Shown here piece after piece: positions 1 to 16,800 of a stretch of DNA of 64,000 nt (positions are counted from its first letter, which is position 1; each line of letters starts with the position of its first letter). Position numbers and translations under genes: made by a program. The notes under the pieces are model-generated. The model ran no database searches, had not been told where the DNA came from, and saw only the letters and a list, made by a program, of their open reading frames with translations. The DNA is from Osedax fenrisi (taxonomy: Eukaryota; Annelida; Polychaeta; Sabellida; Siboglinidae): NCBI GenBank assembly GCA_964019155.1, contig OZ025243.1, positions 87,802,445-87,866,444 on the forward strand, in the 5' to 3' direction.

Positions 1-156
1 GTATACAGTAAACATTTAAACTAACAATAGGAAATAAGTAAGTTAATTAAATTAATATATATAAAATAAATATCAAACGTTCGCAATACATAAGATTAAG
101 ATATAATTAGATAATATTAACATGATATATCTTACATAAGATATTGAATTTACGAA
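1..156. other. AT-rich flank, possibly LINE 3' untranslated tail
   Basis: This stretch is very AT-rich and has no open frame. It lies directly downstream (minus strand) of the reverse transcriptase remnant, so it may be that element's 3' untranslated region or the flanking DNA. No poly(A) or short-repeat tail marking the end of the element is visible before the window edge. Confidence 0.3.
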
Positions 157-1583
157 TTACATGGAACGGTTACATGCTATATAGCATATATATAAAATAA
201 TGATAAAAATGACAATAAAGTAAGTAATAGATCGCATAATAGATAAGTATCTATTACAATTAATTTTATTTATACGAGATTTGAAACAGTTCAAGGATGG
301 AGAATGAACTGTTTCATAATCAAGATTATTCCATATATTTATTATACGGTTATTTAGATAGTTCATATGTACATTTGTTCGTGACTTACAAGCCAAGAGT
401 TTTAAGTCATGGCCACGTGTTCTAGAATTGTTCTTGGTAAAATATAATATTTCAGAGTAGTCAACCTTGCATAGATTATTAACTAGCTTGAATGTCATAA
501 TCAGGTCATTGTGAATACGCCGTAGTTCGAGAGATTTTAGTCCAAGGTAATTTAGTCGTTCATTATAATTAGTATATTTTAGTCCACAAGTACCAAATAG
601 CCTCCTTGTGAATAATCTTTGAACACTTTCGAGCTTGTCGGTTAGTCCATTGTAACGTATTGCTTTAAGACCAGGATTCCAAACAGTTGTGGCAAATTCT
701 AATTTTGGCCGAGCATATGTAATATAAGCTTTTAAAAGCATTGTAACATCGCTAGTTATAAAGCATCTAAATAAATTATTAATAGTCATTAGAGCATCTC
801 TACAACACTCTATTACACGCTTATCAAAATACATACAATTATCAAATATTATACCTAGATCTTTATTTGAAATACAGTTATTAATAAGTTTGTTTTCTAT
901 ATAATATGTTGGTACTAGAATGCTATTTAATGACATTAGATTGGTTTTATTTGGTGATATATCAAGTTGCCAGTTTTTGCTCCATGATAGAAATGAGTTA
1001 ATTGCTAATTGCATCAGTTTTCTATCCGATAGGTTATTAGATTGTAGATATATTTTAGTGTCATTTGCAAATAAATCTATTTTAATTTTATCAGAGAATA
1101 TATTAGTTATATCATTAATAAAAATTATGAAAAGTAAAGGTCCAATAACTGAACCTTGGGGCACACCTGATAGTACATTTTTGAATTTGGAATACGAGTG
1201 ATTTATTTTTACAGATTGTTTCCTATTGGTTAGGAAACATTCGATCCATTTTAATATATTACCAGCTATACCTATATCTTTTAATTTTATTAATAGTTTT
1301 ATATGTGATACTTTATCAAACGCTTTTTTGAAATCAAAATAAACAATATCAATATATTTGTTATAATTTATGGCAGAGGTCCATTTATTTAGGCACGCCA
1401 ATAATTGTAACTCTACTGACTTACCACTCATAAACCCAAATTGATGTTTTGATAAAAGTGAGTTTTTCAGTAGAAATAATTTAATGTGTTTTGTAATTAA
1501 TCATTCAAATACTCTTGATATAATACTAGTTATAGAAATTAGTCTATAATTTTCTCTTCTAGAGGGATCACCTTTCTTAAAAA
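157..1583 (-). pseudogene. Non-LTR retrotransposon (CR1/jockey-like LINE) reverse transcriptase, 5'-truncated and inactive
   Basis: The minus strand encodes the reverse transcriptase of a LINE, the enzyme that copies element RNA into DNA at a nicked target. In the 424-residue open stretch (157-1431) motif A is FDFKKAFDK (residues 32-40), motif B SGVPQGS (88-94), and motif C reads FANDT (121-125) where active enzymes have FADD, so one catalytic Asp is lost. The thumb and C-terminal region follow (for example LGLKSLELRR). The ATG at 1431 is not a true start: the same frame continues upstream with KKGDPSRRENYRLIS, the usual start of the RT domain, and is broken by one TGA (Arg CGA to stop is the likely change) between the VFE and LITKH parts. 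The endonuclease domain and ORF1 are absent. The upstream end stops abruptly at the ATT microsatellite. The clade (CR1, L2 or jockey) is inferred from the motifs and not certain. Confidence 0.9.
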
Positions 1584-1587
1584 AATG

Positions 1588-1860
<273 letters not shown>

Positions 1861-4800
1861 ACAGCGTATATACTAATTGTATAACAGCGTATATACTAAT
1901 TGTATGAGAGCGTATATACTAATTGTATAACAGCGTATATACTAATTGTATGAGAGCGTATATACTAATTGTATGAGAGCGTATATACTAATTGTATGAG
2001 AGCGTATATACTAATTGTATAACAGCGTATATACTAATTGTATGAGAGCGTATATACTAATTGTATAACAGCGTATATACTAATTGTATAACAGCGTATA
2101 TACTAATTGTATGAGAGCGTATATACTAATTGTATGAGAGCGTATATACTAATTGTATGAGAGCGTATATACTAATTGTATGAGAGCGTATATACTAATT
2201 GTATAACAGCGTATATACTAATTGTATGAGAGCGTATATACTAATTGTATAACAGCGTATATACTAATTGTTTAACAGCGTATATACTAATTGTATGAGA
2301 GCGTATATACTAATTGTATAACAGCGTATATACTAATTGTATGAGAGCGTATATACTAATTGTATAACAGCGTATATACTAATTGTATGAGAGCGTATAT
2401 ACTAATTGTATAACAGCGTATATACTAATTGTATAACAGCGTATATACTAATTGTATGAGAGCGTATATACTAATTGTATAACAGCGTATATACTAATTG
2501 TATGAGAGCGTATATACTAATTGTATAACAGCGTATATACTAATTGTATGAGAGCGTATATACTAATTGTATGAGAGCGTATATACTAATTGTATGAGAG
2601 CGTATATACTAATTGTATAACAGCGTGTATACTAATTGTATGAGAGCGTATATACTAATTGTATAACAGCGTATATACTAATTGTATGAGAGCGTATATA
2701 CTAATTGTATGAGAGCGTATATACTAATTGTATAACAGCGTATATACTAATTGTATAACAGCGTATATACTAATTGTATGAGAGCGTATATACTAATTGT
2801 ATAACAGCGTATATACTAATTGTATGAGAGCGTATATACTAATTGTATGAGAGCGTATATACTAATTGTATGAGAGCGTATATACTAATTGTATGAGAGC
2901 GTATATACTAATTGTATAACAGCGTATATACTAATTTTATAACAGCGTATATACTAATTGTATGAGAGCGTATATACTAATTGTATGAGAGCGTATATAC
3001 TAATTGTATGAGAGCGTATATACTAATTGTATGAGAGCGTATATACTAATTGTATGAGAGCGTATATACTAATTGTATGAGAGCGTATATACTAATTGTA
3101 TAACAGCGTATATACTAATTTTATAACAGCGTATATACTAATTGTATGAGAGCGTATATACTAATTGTATGAGAGCGTATATACTAATTGTATGAGAGCG
3201 TATATACTAATTGTATGAGAGCGTATATACTAATTGTATAACAGCGTATATACTAATTGTATGAGAGCGTATATACTAATTGTATAACAGCGTATATACT
3301 AATTGTATAACAGCGTATATACTAATTGTATGAGAGCGTATATACTAATTGTATGAGAGCGTATATACTAATTGTATGAGAGCGTATATACTAATTGTAT
3401 GAGAGCGTATATATTAATTGTATAACAGCGTATATACTAATTGTATGAGAGCGTATATACTAATTGTATGAGAGCGTATATACTAATTGTATAACAGCGT
3501 ATATACTAATTGTATGAGAGCGTATATACTAATTGTATGAGAGCGTATATACTAATTGTATAACAGCGTATATACTAATTGTATGAGAGCGTGTATACTA
3601 ATTGTATGAGAGCGTATATACTAATTGTATGAGAGCGTATATACTAATTGTATAAGAGCGTATATACTAATTGTATGAGAGCGTATATACTAATTGTATA
3701 ACAGCGTATATACTAATTGTATAACAGCGTATATACTAATTGTATAACAGCGTATATACTAATTGTATGAGAGCGTATATACTAATTGTATAACAGCGTA
3801 TATACTAATTGTATGAGAGCGTATATACTAATTATATAACAGCGTATATACTAATTGTATAACAGCGTATATACTAATTGTATGAGAGCGTATATACTAA
3901 TTGTATAACAGCGTATATACTAATTGTATAACAGCGTATATACTAATTGTATAACAGCGTATATACTAATTGTATGAGAGCGTGTATACTAATTGTATAA
4001 CAGCGTATATACTAATTGTATGAGAGCGTATATACTAATTGTATGAGAGCGTATATACTAATTGTATGAGAGCGTATATACTAATTGTATGAGAGCGTAT
4101 ATACTAATTGTATAACAGCGTGTATACTAATTGTATGAGAGCGTATATACTAATTGTATGAGAGCGTATATACTAATTGTATGAGAGCGTATATACTAAT
4201 TGTATGAGAGCGTATATACTAATTGTATGAGAGCGTATATACTAATTGTATAACAGCGTATATACTAATTGTATAACAGCGTGTATACTAATTGTATGAG
4301 AGCGTATATACTAATTGTATAACAGCGTATATACTAATTGTATAACAGCGTATATACTAATTGTATAACAGCGTATATACTAATTGTATGAGAGCGTGTA
4401 TACTAATTGTATAACAGCGTATATACTAATTGTATGAGAGCGTATATACTAATTGTATGAGAGCGTATATACTAATTGTATGAGAGCGTATATACTAATT
4501 GTATGAGAGCGTATATACTAATTGTATAACAGCGTGTATACTAATTGTATGAGAGCGTATATACTAATTGTATGAGAGCGTATATACTAATTGTATGAGA
4601 GCGTATATACTAATTGTATGAGAGCGTATATACTAATTGTATGAGAGCGTATATACTAATTGTATAACAGCGTATATACTAATTGTATAACAGCGTGTAT
4701 ACTAATTGTATGAGAGCGTATATACTAATTGTATGAGAGCGTATATACTAATTGTATGAGAGCGTATATACTAATTGTATGAGAGCGTATATACTAATTG

Positions 4801-7800
4801 TATAACAGCGTATATACTAATTGTATGAGAGCGTATATACTAATTGTATGAGAGCGTATATACTAATTGTATAAGAGCGTATATACTAATTGTATAACAG
4901 CGTATATACTAATTGTATAACAGCGTGTATACTAATTGTATGAGAGCGTATATACTAATTGTATGAGAGCGTATATACTACTTGTATAACAGCGTATATA
5001 CTAATTGTATAACAGCGTATATACTAATTGTATGAGAGCGTATATACTAATTGTATAACAGCGTGTATACTAATTGTATGAGAGCGTATATACTAATTGT
5101 ATGAGAGCGTATATACTACTTGTATAACAGCGTATATACTAATTGTATAACAGCGTATATACTAATTGTATGAGAGCGTATATACTAATTGTATAACAGC
5201 GTGTATACTAATTGTATGAGAGCGTATATACTAATTGTATGAGAGCGTATATACTAATTGTATAACAGCGTATATACTAATTGTATGAGAGCGTATATAC
5301 TAATTGTATAACAGCGTATATACTAATTGTATAACAGCGTGTATACTAATTGTATGAGAGCGTATATACTAATTGTATGAGAGCGTATATACTAATTGTA
5401 TGAGAGCGTATATACTAATTGTATGAGAGCGTATATACTAATTGTATGAGAGCGTATATACTAATTGTATAACAGCGTATATACTAATTGTATAACAGCG
5501 TGTATACTAATTGTATAACAGCGTATATACTAATTGTATGAGAGCGTATATACTAATTGTATGAGAGCGTATATACTAATTGTATGAGAGCGTATATACT
5601 AATTGTATGAGAGCGTATATACTAATTGTATGAGAGCGTATATACTAATTGTATGAGAGCGTATATACTAATTGTATAACAGCGTATATACTAATTGTAT
5701 GAGAGCGTATATACTAATTGTATGAGAGCGTATATACTAATTGTATAACAGCGTATATACTAATTGTATGAGAGCGTATATACTAATTGTATAACAGCGT
5801 ATATACTAATTGTATGAGAGCGTATATACTAATTGTATGAGAGTGTATATACTAATTGTATGAGAGCGTATATACTAATTGTATAACAGCGTATATACTA
5901 ATTGTATGAGAGCGTATATACTAATTGTATGAGAGCGTATATACTAATTGTATAACAGCGTATATACTAATTGTATGAGAGCGTATATACTAATTGTATG
6001 AGAGAGTATATACTAATTGTATGAGAGCGTATATACTAATTGTATGAGAGCGTATATACTAATTGTATGAGAGCGTATATACTAATTGTATGAGAGCGTA
6101 TATACTAATTGTATGAGAGCGTATATACTAATTGTATAACAGCGTATATATTAATTGTATGAGAGCGTATATACTAATTGTATGAGAGCGTATATACTAA
6201 TTGTATGAGAGCGTATATACTAATTGTATGAGAGCGTATATACTAATTGTATAACAGCGTATATACTAATTGTATAACAGCGTATATACTAATTGTATAA
6301 CAGCGTATATACTAATTGTATAACAGCGTATATACTAATTGTATGAGAGCGTATATACTAATTGTATAACAGCGTATATACTAATTGTATAACAGCGTAT
6401 ATACTAATTGTATGAGAGCGTATATACTAATTGTATGAGAGCGTATATACTAATTGTATGAGAGCGTATATACTAATTGTATGAGAGCGTATATACTAAT
6501 TGTATAACAGCGTATATACTAATTGTATAACAGCGTATATACTAATTGTATAACAGCGTATATACTAATTGTATGAGAGCGTATATACTAATTGTATGAG
6601 AGCGTATATACTAATTGTATGAGAGCGTATATACTAATTGTATGAGAGCGTATATACTAATTGTATGAGAGCGTATATACTAATTGTATGAGAGCGTATA
6701 TACTAATTGTATGAGAGCGTATATACTAATTGTATAACAGCGTATATACTAATTGTATGAGAGCGTATATACTAATTGTATGAGAGCGTGTATACTAATT
6801 GTATGACAGCGTGTATACTAATTGTATGAGAGCGTATATACTAATTGTATAACAGCGTATATACTAATTGTATGAGAGCGTATATACTAATTGTATGAGA
6901 GCGTATATACTAATTGTATGAGAGCGTATATACTAATTGTATAACAGCGTATATACTAATTGTATGAGAGCGTATATACTAATTGTATGAGAGCGTATAT
7001 ACTAATTGTATAACAGCGTATATACTAATTGTATGAGAGCGTATATACTAATTGTATGAGAGCGTATATACTAATTGTATGAGAGCGTATATACTAATTG
7101 TATGAGAGCGTATATACTAATTGTATAACAGCGTATATACTAATTGTATAACAGCGTATATACTAATTGTATAACAGCGTATATACTAATTGTATGAGAG
7201 CGTATATACTAATTGTATGAGAGCGTATATACTAATTGTATGAGAGCGTATATACTAATTGTATAACAGCGTATATACTAATTGTATGAGAGCGTATATA
7301 CTAATTGTATAACAGCGTATATACTAATTGTATGAGAGCGTATATACTAATTGTATGAGAGCGTATATACTAATTGTATAACAGCGTATATACTAATTGT
7401 ATGAGAGCGTATATACTAATTGTATGAGAGCGTATATACTAATTGTATAACAGCGTATATACTAATTGTATGAGAGCGTATATACTAATTGTATGAGAGC
7501 GTATATACTAATTGTATGAGAGCGTATATACTAATTGTATAACAGCGTATATACTAATTGTATAACAGCGTATATACTAATTGTATGAGAGCGTATATAC
7601 TAATTGTATAACAGCGTATATACTAATTGTATGAGAGCGTATATACTAATTGTATGAGAGCGTATATACTAATTGTATGAGAGCGTATATACTAATTGTA
7701 TGAGAGCGTATATACTAATTGTATGAGAGCGTATATACTAATTGTATGAGAGCGTATATACTAATTGTATGAGAGCGTATATACTAATTGTATGAGAGCG

Positions 7801-10800
7801 TATATACTAATTGTATAACAGCGTATATACTAATTGTATGAGAGCGTATATACTAATTGTATAACAGCGTATATACTAATTGTATGAGAGCGTATATACT
7901 AATTGTATAACAGCGTATATACTAATTGTATAACAGCGTATATACTAATTGTATAACAGCGTATATACTAATTGTATAACAGCGTATATACTAATTGTAT
8001 GAGAGCGTATATACTAATTGTATAACAGCGTATATACTAATTGTATGAGAGCGTATATACTAATTGTATGAGAGCGTATATACTAATTGTATAACAGCGT
8101 ATATACTAATTGTATAACAGCGTATATACTAATTGTATGAGAGCGTATATACTAATTGTATGAGAGCGTGTATACTAATTGTATGAGAGCGTATATACTA
8201 ATTGTATGAGAGCGTATATACTAATTGTATGAGAGCGTATATACTAATTGTATGAGAGCGTATATACTAATTGTATAACAGCGTATATACTAATTGTATA
8301 ACAGCGTATATACTAATTGTATGAGAGCGTATATACTAATTGTATGAGAGCGTATATACTAATTGTATGAGAGCGTATATACTAATTGTATAACAGCGTA
8401 TATACTAATTGTATGAGAGCGTATATACTAATTGTATAACAGCGTATATACTAATTGTATGAGAGCGTATATACTAATTGTATGAGAGCGTATATCCTAA
8501 TTGTATGAGAGCGTCTATACTAATTGTATAACAGCGTATATACTAATTGTATAACAGCGTATATACTAATTGTATAACAGCGTATATACTAATTGTATGA
8601 GAGCGTATATACTAATTGTATGAGAACGTATATACTAATTGTATGAGAGCGTATATACTAATTGTATAACAGCGTATATACTAATTGTATGAGAGCGTAT
8701 ATACTAATTGTATGAGAGCGTATATACTAATTGTATGAGAGCGTATATACTAATTGTATGAGAGCGTGTATACTAATTGTATGAGAGCGTGTATACTAAT
8801 TGTATAACATCGTATATACTAATTGTATGAGAGCGTGTATACTAATTGTATGAGAGCGTATATACTAATTGTATAACAGCGTATATACTAATTGTATGAG
8901 AGCGTATATACTAATTGTATAACAGCGTATATACTAATTGTATGAGAGCGTATATACTAATTGTATGAGAGCGTATATACTAATTGTATGAGAGCGTATA
9001 TACTAATTGTATGAGAGCGTATATACTAATTGTATAACAGCGTATATACTAATTGTATGAGAGCGTATATACTAATTGTATAACAGCGTATATACTAATT
9101 GTATAACAGCGTATATACTAATTGTATAACAGCGTATATACTAATTGTATGAGAGCGTATATACTAATTGTATGAGAGCGTATATACTAATTGTATGAGA
9201 GCGTATATACTAATTGTATGAGAGCGTATATACTAATTGTATAACAGCGTATATACTAATTGTATGAGAGCGTATATACTAATTGTATGAGAGCGTATAT
9301 ACTAATTGTATAACAGCGTATATACTAATTGTATGAGAGCGTATATACTAATTGTATAACAGCGTATATACTAATTGTATGAGAGCGTGTATACTAATTG
9401 TATGAGAGCGTATATACTAATTGTATGAGAGCGTATATACTAATTGTATGAGAGCGTATATACTAATTGTATAACAGCGTATATACTAATTGTATGAGAG
9501 CGTATATTCTAATTGTATGAGAGCGTATATACTAATTGTATGAGAGCGTATATACTAATTGTATGAGAGCGTATATACTAATTGTATGAGAGCGTATATA
9601 CTAATTGTATAACAGCGTATATACTAATTGTATGAGAGCGTATATACTAATTGTATGAGAGCGTATATACTAATTGTATGAGAGCGTATATACTAATTGT
9701 ATGAGAGCGTATATACTAATTGTATAACAGCGTATATACTAATTGTATGAGAGCGTATATACTAATTGTATGAGAGCGTATATACTAATTGTATGAGAGC
9801 GTATATACTAATTGTATAACAGCGTATATACTAATTGTATGAGAGCGTGTATACTAATTGTATGAGAGCGTATATACTAATTGTATGAGAGCGTATATAC
9901 TAATTGTATGAGAGCGTATATACTAATTGTATGAGAGCGTATATACTAATTGTATAACAGCGTATATACTAATTGTATAACAGCGTATATACTAATTGTA
10001 TAACAGCGTATATACTAATTGTATGAGAGCGTATATACTAATTGTATGAGAGCGTATATACTAATTGTATAACAGCGTATATACTAATTGTATGAGAGCG
10101 TATATACTAATTGTATGAGAGCGTATATACTAATTGTATAACAGCGTATATACTAATTGTATGAGAGCGTATATACTAATTGTATAACAGCGTATATACT
10201 AATTGTATGAGAGCGTATATACTAATTGTATGAGAGCGTATATACTAATTGTATGAGAGCGTATATACTAATTGTATAACAGCGTATATACTAATTGTAT
10301 AACAGCGTATATACTAATTGTATGAGAGCGTATATACTAATTGTATGAGAGCGTATATACTAATTGTATGAGAGCGTATATACTAATTGTATAACAGCGT
10401 ATATACTAATTGTATGAGAGCGTATATACTAATTGTATAACAGCGTGTATACTAATTGTATAACAGCGTATATACTAATTGTATGAGAGCGTATATACTA
10501 ATTGTATGAGAACGTATATACTAATTGTATGAGAGCGTATATACTAATTGTATAACAGCGTATATACTAATTGTATGAGAGCGTATATACTAATTGTATG
10601 AGAGCGTATATACTAATTGTATGAGAGCGTATATACTAATTGTATGAGAGCGTGTATACTAATTGTATGAGAGCGTGTATACTAATTGTATAACAGCGTA
10701 TATACTAATTGTATGAGAGCGTGTATACTAATTGTATGAGAGCGTATATACTAATTGTATAACAGCGTATATACTAATTGTATAACAGCGTATATACTAA

Positions 10801-13800
10801 TTGTATAACAGCGTATATACTAATTGTATGAGAGCGTATATACTAATTGTATGAGAGCGTATATACTAATTGTATGAGAGCGTATATACTAATTGTATGA
10901 GAGCGTATATACTAATTGTATAACAGCGTATATACTAATTGTATGAGAGCGTATATACTAATTGTATGAGAGCGTATATACTAATTGTATGAGAGCGTAT
11001 ATACTAATTGTATGAGAGCGTATATACTAATTGTATGAGAGCGTATATACTAATTGTATAACAGCGTGTATACTAATTGTATAACAGCGTATATACTAAT
11101 TGTATGAGAGCGTATATACTAATTGTATGAGAACGTATATACTAATTGTATGAGAGCGTATATACTAATTGTATAACAGCGTATATACTAATTGTATGAG
11201 AGCGTATATACTAATTGTATGAGAGCGTATATACTAATTGTATGAGAGCGTATATACTAATTGTATAACAGCGTATATACTAATTGTATGAGAGCGTATA
11301 TACTAATTGTATAACAGCGTATATACTAATTGTATGAGAGCGTGTATACTAATTGTATGAGAGCGTATATACTAATTGTATGAGAGCGTATATACTAATT
11401 GTATGAGAGCGTATATACTAATTGTATAACAGCGTATATACTAATTGTATAACAGCGTATATACTAATTGTATGAGAACGTATATACTAATTGTATAACA
11501 GCGTATATACTAATTGTATGACAGCGTATATACTAATTGTATGAGAGCGTATATACTAATTGTATGAGAGCGTATATACTAATTGTATAACAGCGTATAT
11601 ACTAATTGTATAACAGCGTATATACTAATTGTATGAGAGCGTATATACTAATTGTATGAGAGCGTATATCCTAATTGTATGAGAGCGTATATACTAATTG
11701 TATGATAGCGTATATACTAATTGTATAACAGCGTATATACTAATTGTATGAGAGCGTATATACTAATTGTATGAGAGCGTGTATACTAATTGTATGAGAG
11801 CGTATATACTAATTGTATGAGAGCGTATATACTAATTGTATGAGAGCGTATATACTAATTGTATGAGAGCGTATATACTAATTGTATAACAGCGTATATA
11901 CTAATTGTATGAGAGCGTATATACTAATTGTATAACAGCGTATATACTAATTGTATAACAGCGTATATACTAATTGTATAACAGCGTATATACTAATTGT
12001 ATGAGAGCGTATATACTAATTGTATAACAGCGTATATACTAATTGTATAACAGCGTATATACTAATTGTATGAGAGCGTATATACTAATTGTATGAGAGC
12101 GTATATACTAATTGTATAACAGCGTATATACTAATTGTATAACAGCGTATATACTAATTGTATGAGAGCGTATATACTAATTGTATAACAGCGTATATAC
12201 TAATTGTATAACAGCGTATATACTAATTGTATAACAGCGTATATACTAATTGTATGAGAGCGTATATACTAATTGTATGAGAGCGTATATACTAATTGTA
12301 TAACAGCGTATATACTAATTGTATGAGAGCGTATATACTAATTGTATGAGAGCGTATATACTAATTGTATGAGAGCGTATATACTAATTGTATAACAGCG
12401 TATATACTAATTGTATGAGAGCGTATATACTAATTGTATAACAGCGTATATACTAATTGTATAACAGCGTATATACTAATTGTATGATAGCGTGTATACT
12501 AATTGTATGAGAGCGTATATACTAATTGTATGAGAGCGTATATACTAATTGTATGAGAGCGTGTATACTAATTGTATGAGAGCGTATATACTAATTGTAT
12601 GAGAGCGTATATACTAATTGTATGAGAGCGTATATACTAATTGTATGAGAGCGTATATACTAATTGTATAACAGCGTATATACTAATTGTATAACAGCGT
12701 ATATACTAATTGTATAACAGCGTATATACTAATTGTATGAGAGCGTATATACTAATTGTATGAGAGCGTATATACTAATTGTATAACAGCGTATATACTA
12801 ATTGTATAACAGCGTATATACTAATTGTATGAGAGCGTATATACTAATTGTATAACAGCGTATATACTAATTGTATAACAGCGTATATACTAATTGTATG
12901 AGAGCGTATATACTAATTGTATGAGAGCGTATATACTAATTGTATAACAGCGTATATACTAATTGTATAACAGCGTATATACTAATTGTATGAGAGCGTA
13001 TATACTAATTGTATGAGAGCGTATATACTAATTGTATGAGAGCGTATATACTAATTGTATAACAGCGTATATACTAATTGTATGAGAGCGTATATACTAA
13101 TTGTATGAGAGCGTATATACTAATTGTATGAGAGCGTATATACTAATTGTATAACAGCGTATATACTAATTGTATGAGAGCGTATATACTAATTGTATAA
13201 CAGCGTATATACTAATTGTATAACAGCGTATATACTAATTGTATGATAGCGTGTATACTAATTGTATGAGAGCGTATATACTAATTGTATGAGAGCGTAT
13301 ATACTAATTGTATGAGAGCGTATATACTAATTGTATGAGAGCGTATATACTAATTGTATGAGAGCGTATATACTAATTGTATGAGAGCGTATATACTAAT
13401 TGTATGAGAGCGTACATACTAATTGTATAACAGCGTATATACTAATTGTATAACAGCGTATATACTAATTGTATAACAGCGTATATACTAATTGTATAAC
13501 AGCGTATATACTAATTGTATAACAGCGTATATACTAATTGTATGAGAGCGTATATACTAATTGTATGAGAGCGTATATACTAATTGTATGAGAGCGTATA
13601 TACTAATTGTATGAGAGCGTATATACTAATTGTATGAGAGCGTATATACTAATTGTATGATAGCGTGTATACTAATTGTATGAGAGCGTGTATACTAATT
13701 GTATGAGAGCGTATATACTAATTGTATGAGAGCGTATATACTAATTGTATGAGAGCGTATATACTAATTGTATGAGAGCGTATATACTAATTGTATGAGA

Positions 13801-16800
13801 GCGTATATACTAATTGTATAACAGCGTATATACTAATTGTATGAGAGCGTATATACTAATTGTATGAGAGCGTATATACTAATTGTATAACAGCGTATAT
13901 ACTAATTGTATGAGAGCGTATATACTAATTGTATGAGAGCGTATATACTAATTGTATGAGAGCGTATATACTAATTGTATAACAGCGTATATACTAATTG
14001 TATGAGAGCGTATATACTAATTGTATAACAGCGTATATACTAATTGTATGAGAGCGTATATACTAATTGTATAACAGCGTATATACTAATTGTATAACAG
14101 CGTGTATACTAATTGTATGAGAGCGTATATACTAATTGTATAACAACGTATATACTAATTGTATGAGAGCGTATATACTAATTGTATGAGAGCGTATATA
14201 CTAATTGTATAACAGCGTATATACTAATTGTATGAGAGCGTATATACTAATTGTATAACAGCGTATATACTAATTGTATAACAGCGTGTATACTAATTGT
14301 ATGAGAGCGTATATACTAATTGTATAACAACGTATATACTAATTGTATGAGAGCGTATATACTAATTGTATGAGAGCGTATATACTAATTGTATAACAGC
14401 GTATATACTAATTGTATAACAGCGTATATACTAATTGTATGAGAGCGTATATACTAATTGTATAACAGCGTATATACTAATTGTATGAGAGCGTATATAC
14501 TAATTGTATAACAGCGTATATACTAATTGTATGAGAGCGTATATACTAATTGTATAACAGCGTATATACTAATTGTATAACAGCGTATATACTAATTGTA
14601 TGAGAGCGTATATACTAATTGTATAACAGCGTATATACTAATTGTATGAGAGCGTATATACTAATTGTATAACAGCGTATATACTAATTGTATGAGAGCG
14701 TATATACTAATTGTATAACAGCGTATATACTAATTGTATAACAGCGTGTATACTAATTGTATGAGAGCGTATATACTAATTGTATAACAACGTATATACT
14801 AATTGTATGAGAGCGTATATACTAATTGTATGAGAGCGTATATACTAATTGTATAACAGCGTATATACTAATTGTATGAGAGCGTATATACTAATTGTAT
14901 AACAGCGTATATACTAATTGTATAACAGCGTATATACTAATTGTATGAGAGCGTATATACTAATTGTATGAGAGCGTATATACTAATTGTATGAGAGCGT
15001 ATATACTAATTGTATGAGAGCGTATATACTAATTGTATGAGAGCGTATATACTAATTGTATAACAGCGTATATACTAATTGTATAACAGCGTATATACTA
15101 ATTGTATAACAGCGTGTATACTAATTGTATGAGAGCGTATATCCTAATTGTATGAGAGCGTATATACTAATTGTATGAGAGCGTATATACTAATTGTATG
15201 AGAGCGTATATACTAATTGTATGAGAGCGTATATACTAATTGTATAACAGCGTATATACTAATTGTATGAGAGCGTATATACAAATTGTATGAGAGCGTA
15301 TATACTAATTGTATAACAGCGTATATACTAATTGTATGAGAGCGTATATACTAATTGTATGAGAGCGTATATACTAATTGTATGAGAGCGTATATACTAA
15401 TTGTATGAGAGCGTATATACTAATTGTATGAGAGCGTATATACTAATTGTATAACAGCGTATATACTAATTGTATGAGAGCGTATATACTAATTGTATAA
15501 CAGCGTATATACTAATTGTATAACAGCGTATATACTAATTGTATGAGAGCGTATATACTAATTGTATGAGAGCGTATATACTAATTGTATGAGAGCGTAT
15601 ATACTAATTGTATGAGAGCGTATATACTAATTGTATGAGAGCGTATATACTAATTGTATAACAGCGTATATACTAATTGTATAACAGCGTATATACTAAT
15701 TGTATAACAGCGTGTATACTAATTGTATGAGAGCGTATATCCTAATTGTATGAGAGCGTATATACTAATTGTATGAGAGCGTATATACTAATTGTATGAG
15801 AGCGTATATACTAATTGTATGAGAGCGTATATACTAATTGTATAACAGCGTATATACTAATTGTATAACAGCGTGTATACTAATTGTATGAGAGCGTATA
15901 TCCTAATTGTATGAGAGCGTATATACTAATTGTATGAGAGCGTATATACTAATTGTATGAGAGCGTATATACTAATTGTATGAGAGCGTATATACTAATT
16001 GTATGAGAGCGTATATACTAATTGTATAACAGCGTATATACTAATTGTATGAGAGCGTATATACTAATTGTATAACAGCGTATATACTAATTGTATGAGA
16101 GCGTATATACTAATTGTATGAGAGCGTATATACTAATTGTATAACAGCGTATATACTAATTGTATGAGAGCGTATATACTAATTGTATGAGAGCGTATAT
16201 ACTAATTGTATGAGAGCGTATATACTAATTGTATGAGAGCGTATATACTAATTGTATGAGAGCGTGTATACTAATTGTATAACAGCGTGTATACTAATTG
16301 TATGAGAGCGTATATACTAATTGTATGAGAGCGTATATACTAATTGTATGAGAGCGTATATACTAATTGTATGAGAGCGTATATACTAATTGTATGAGAG
16401 CGTGTATACTAATTGTATAACAGCGTGTATACTAATTGTATGAGAGCGTATATACTAATTGTATAACAGCGTATATACTAATTGTATGAGAGCGTATATA
16501 CTAATTGTATGAGAGCGTATATACTAATTGTATAACAGCGTGTATACTAATTGTATGAGAGCGTATATACTAATTGTATAACAGCATATATACTAATTGT
16601 ATAACAGCGTATATACTAATTGTATAACAGCGTATATACTAATTGTATGAGAGCGTATATACTAATTGTATGAGAGCGTATATACTAATTGTATGAGAGC
16701 GTATATACTAATTGTATGAGAGCGTATATACTAATTGTATGAGAGCGTATATACTAATTGTATAACAGCGTATATACTAATTGTATGAGAGCGTATATAC

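Noticed and set aside
920..1201. 93-residue open frame on the plus strand
   Set aside because: It is antisense to the LINE reverse transcriptase and has no domain of its own.
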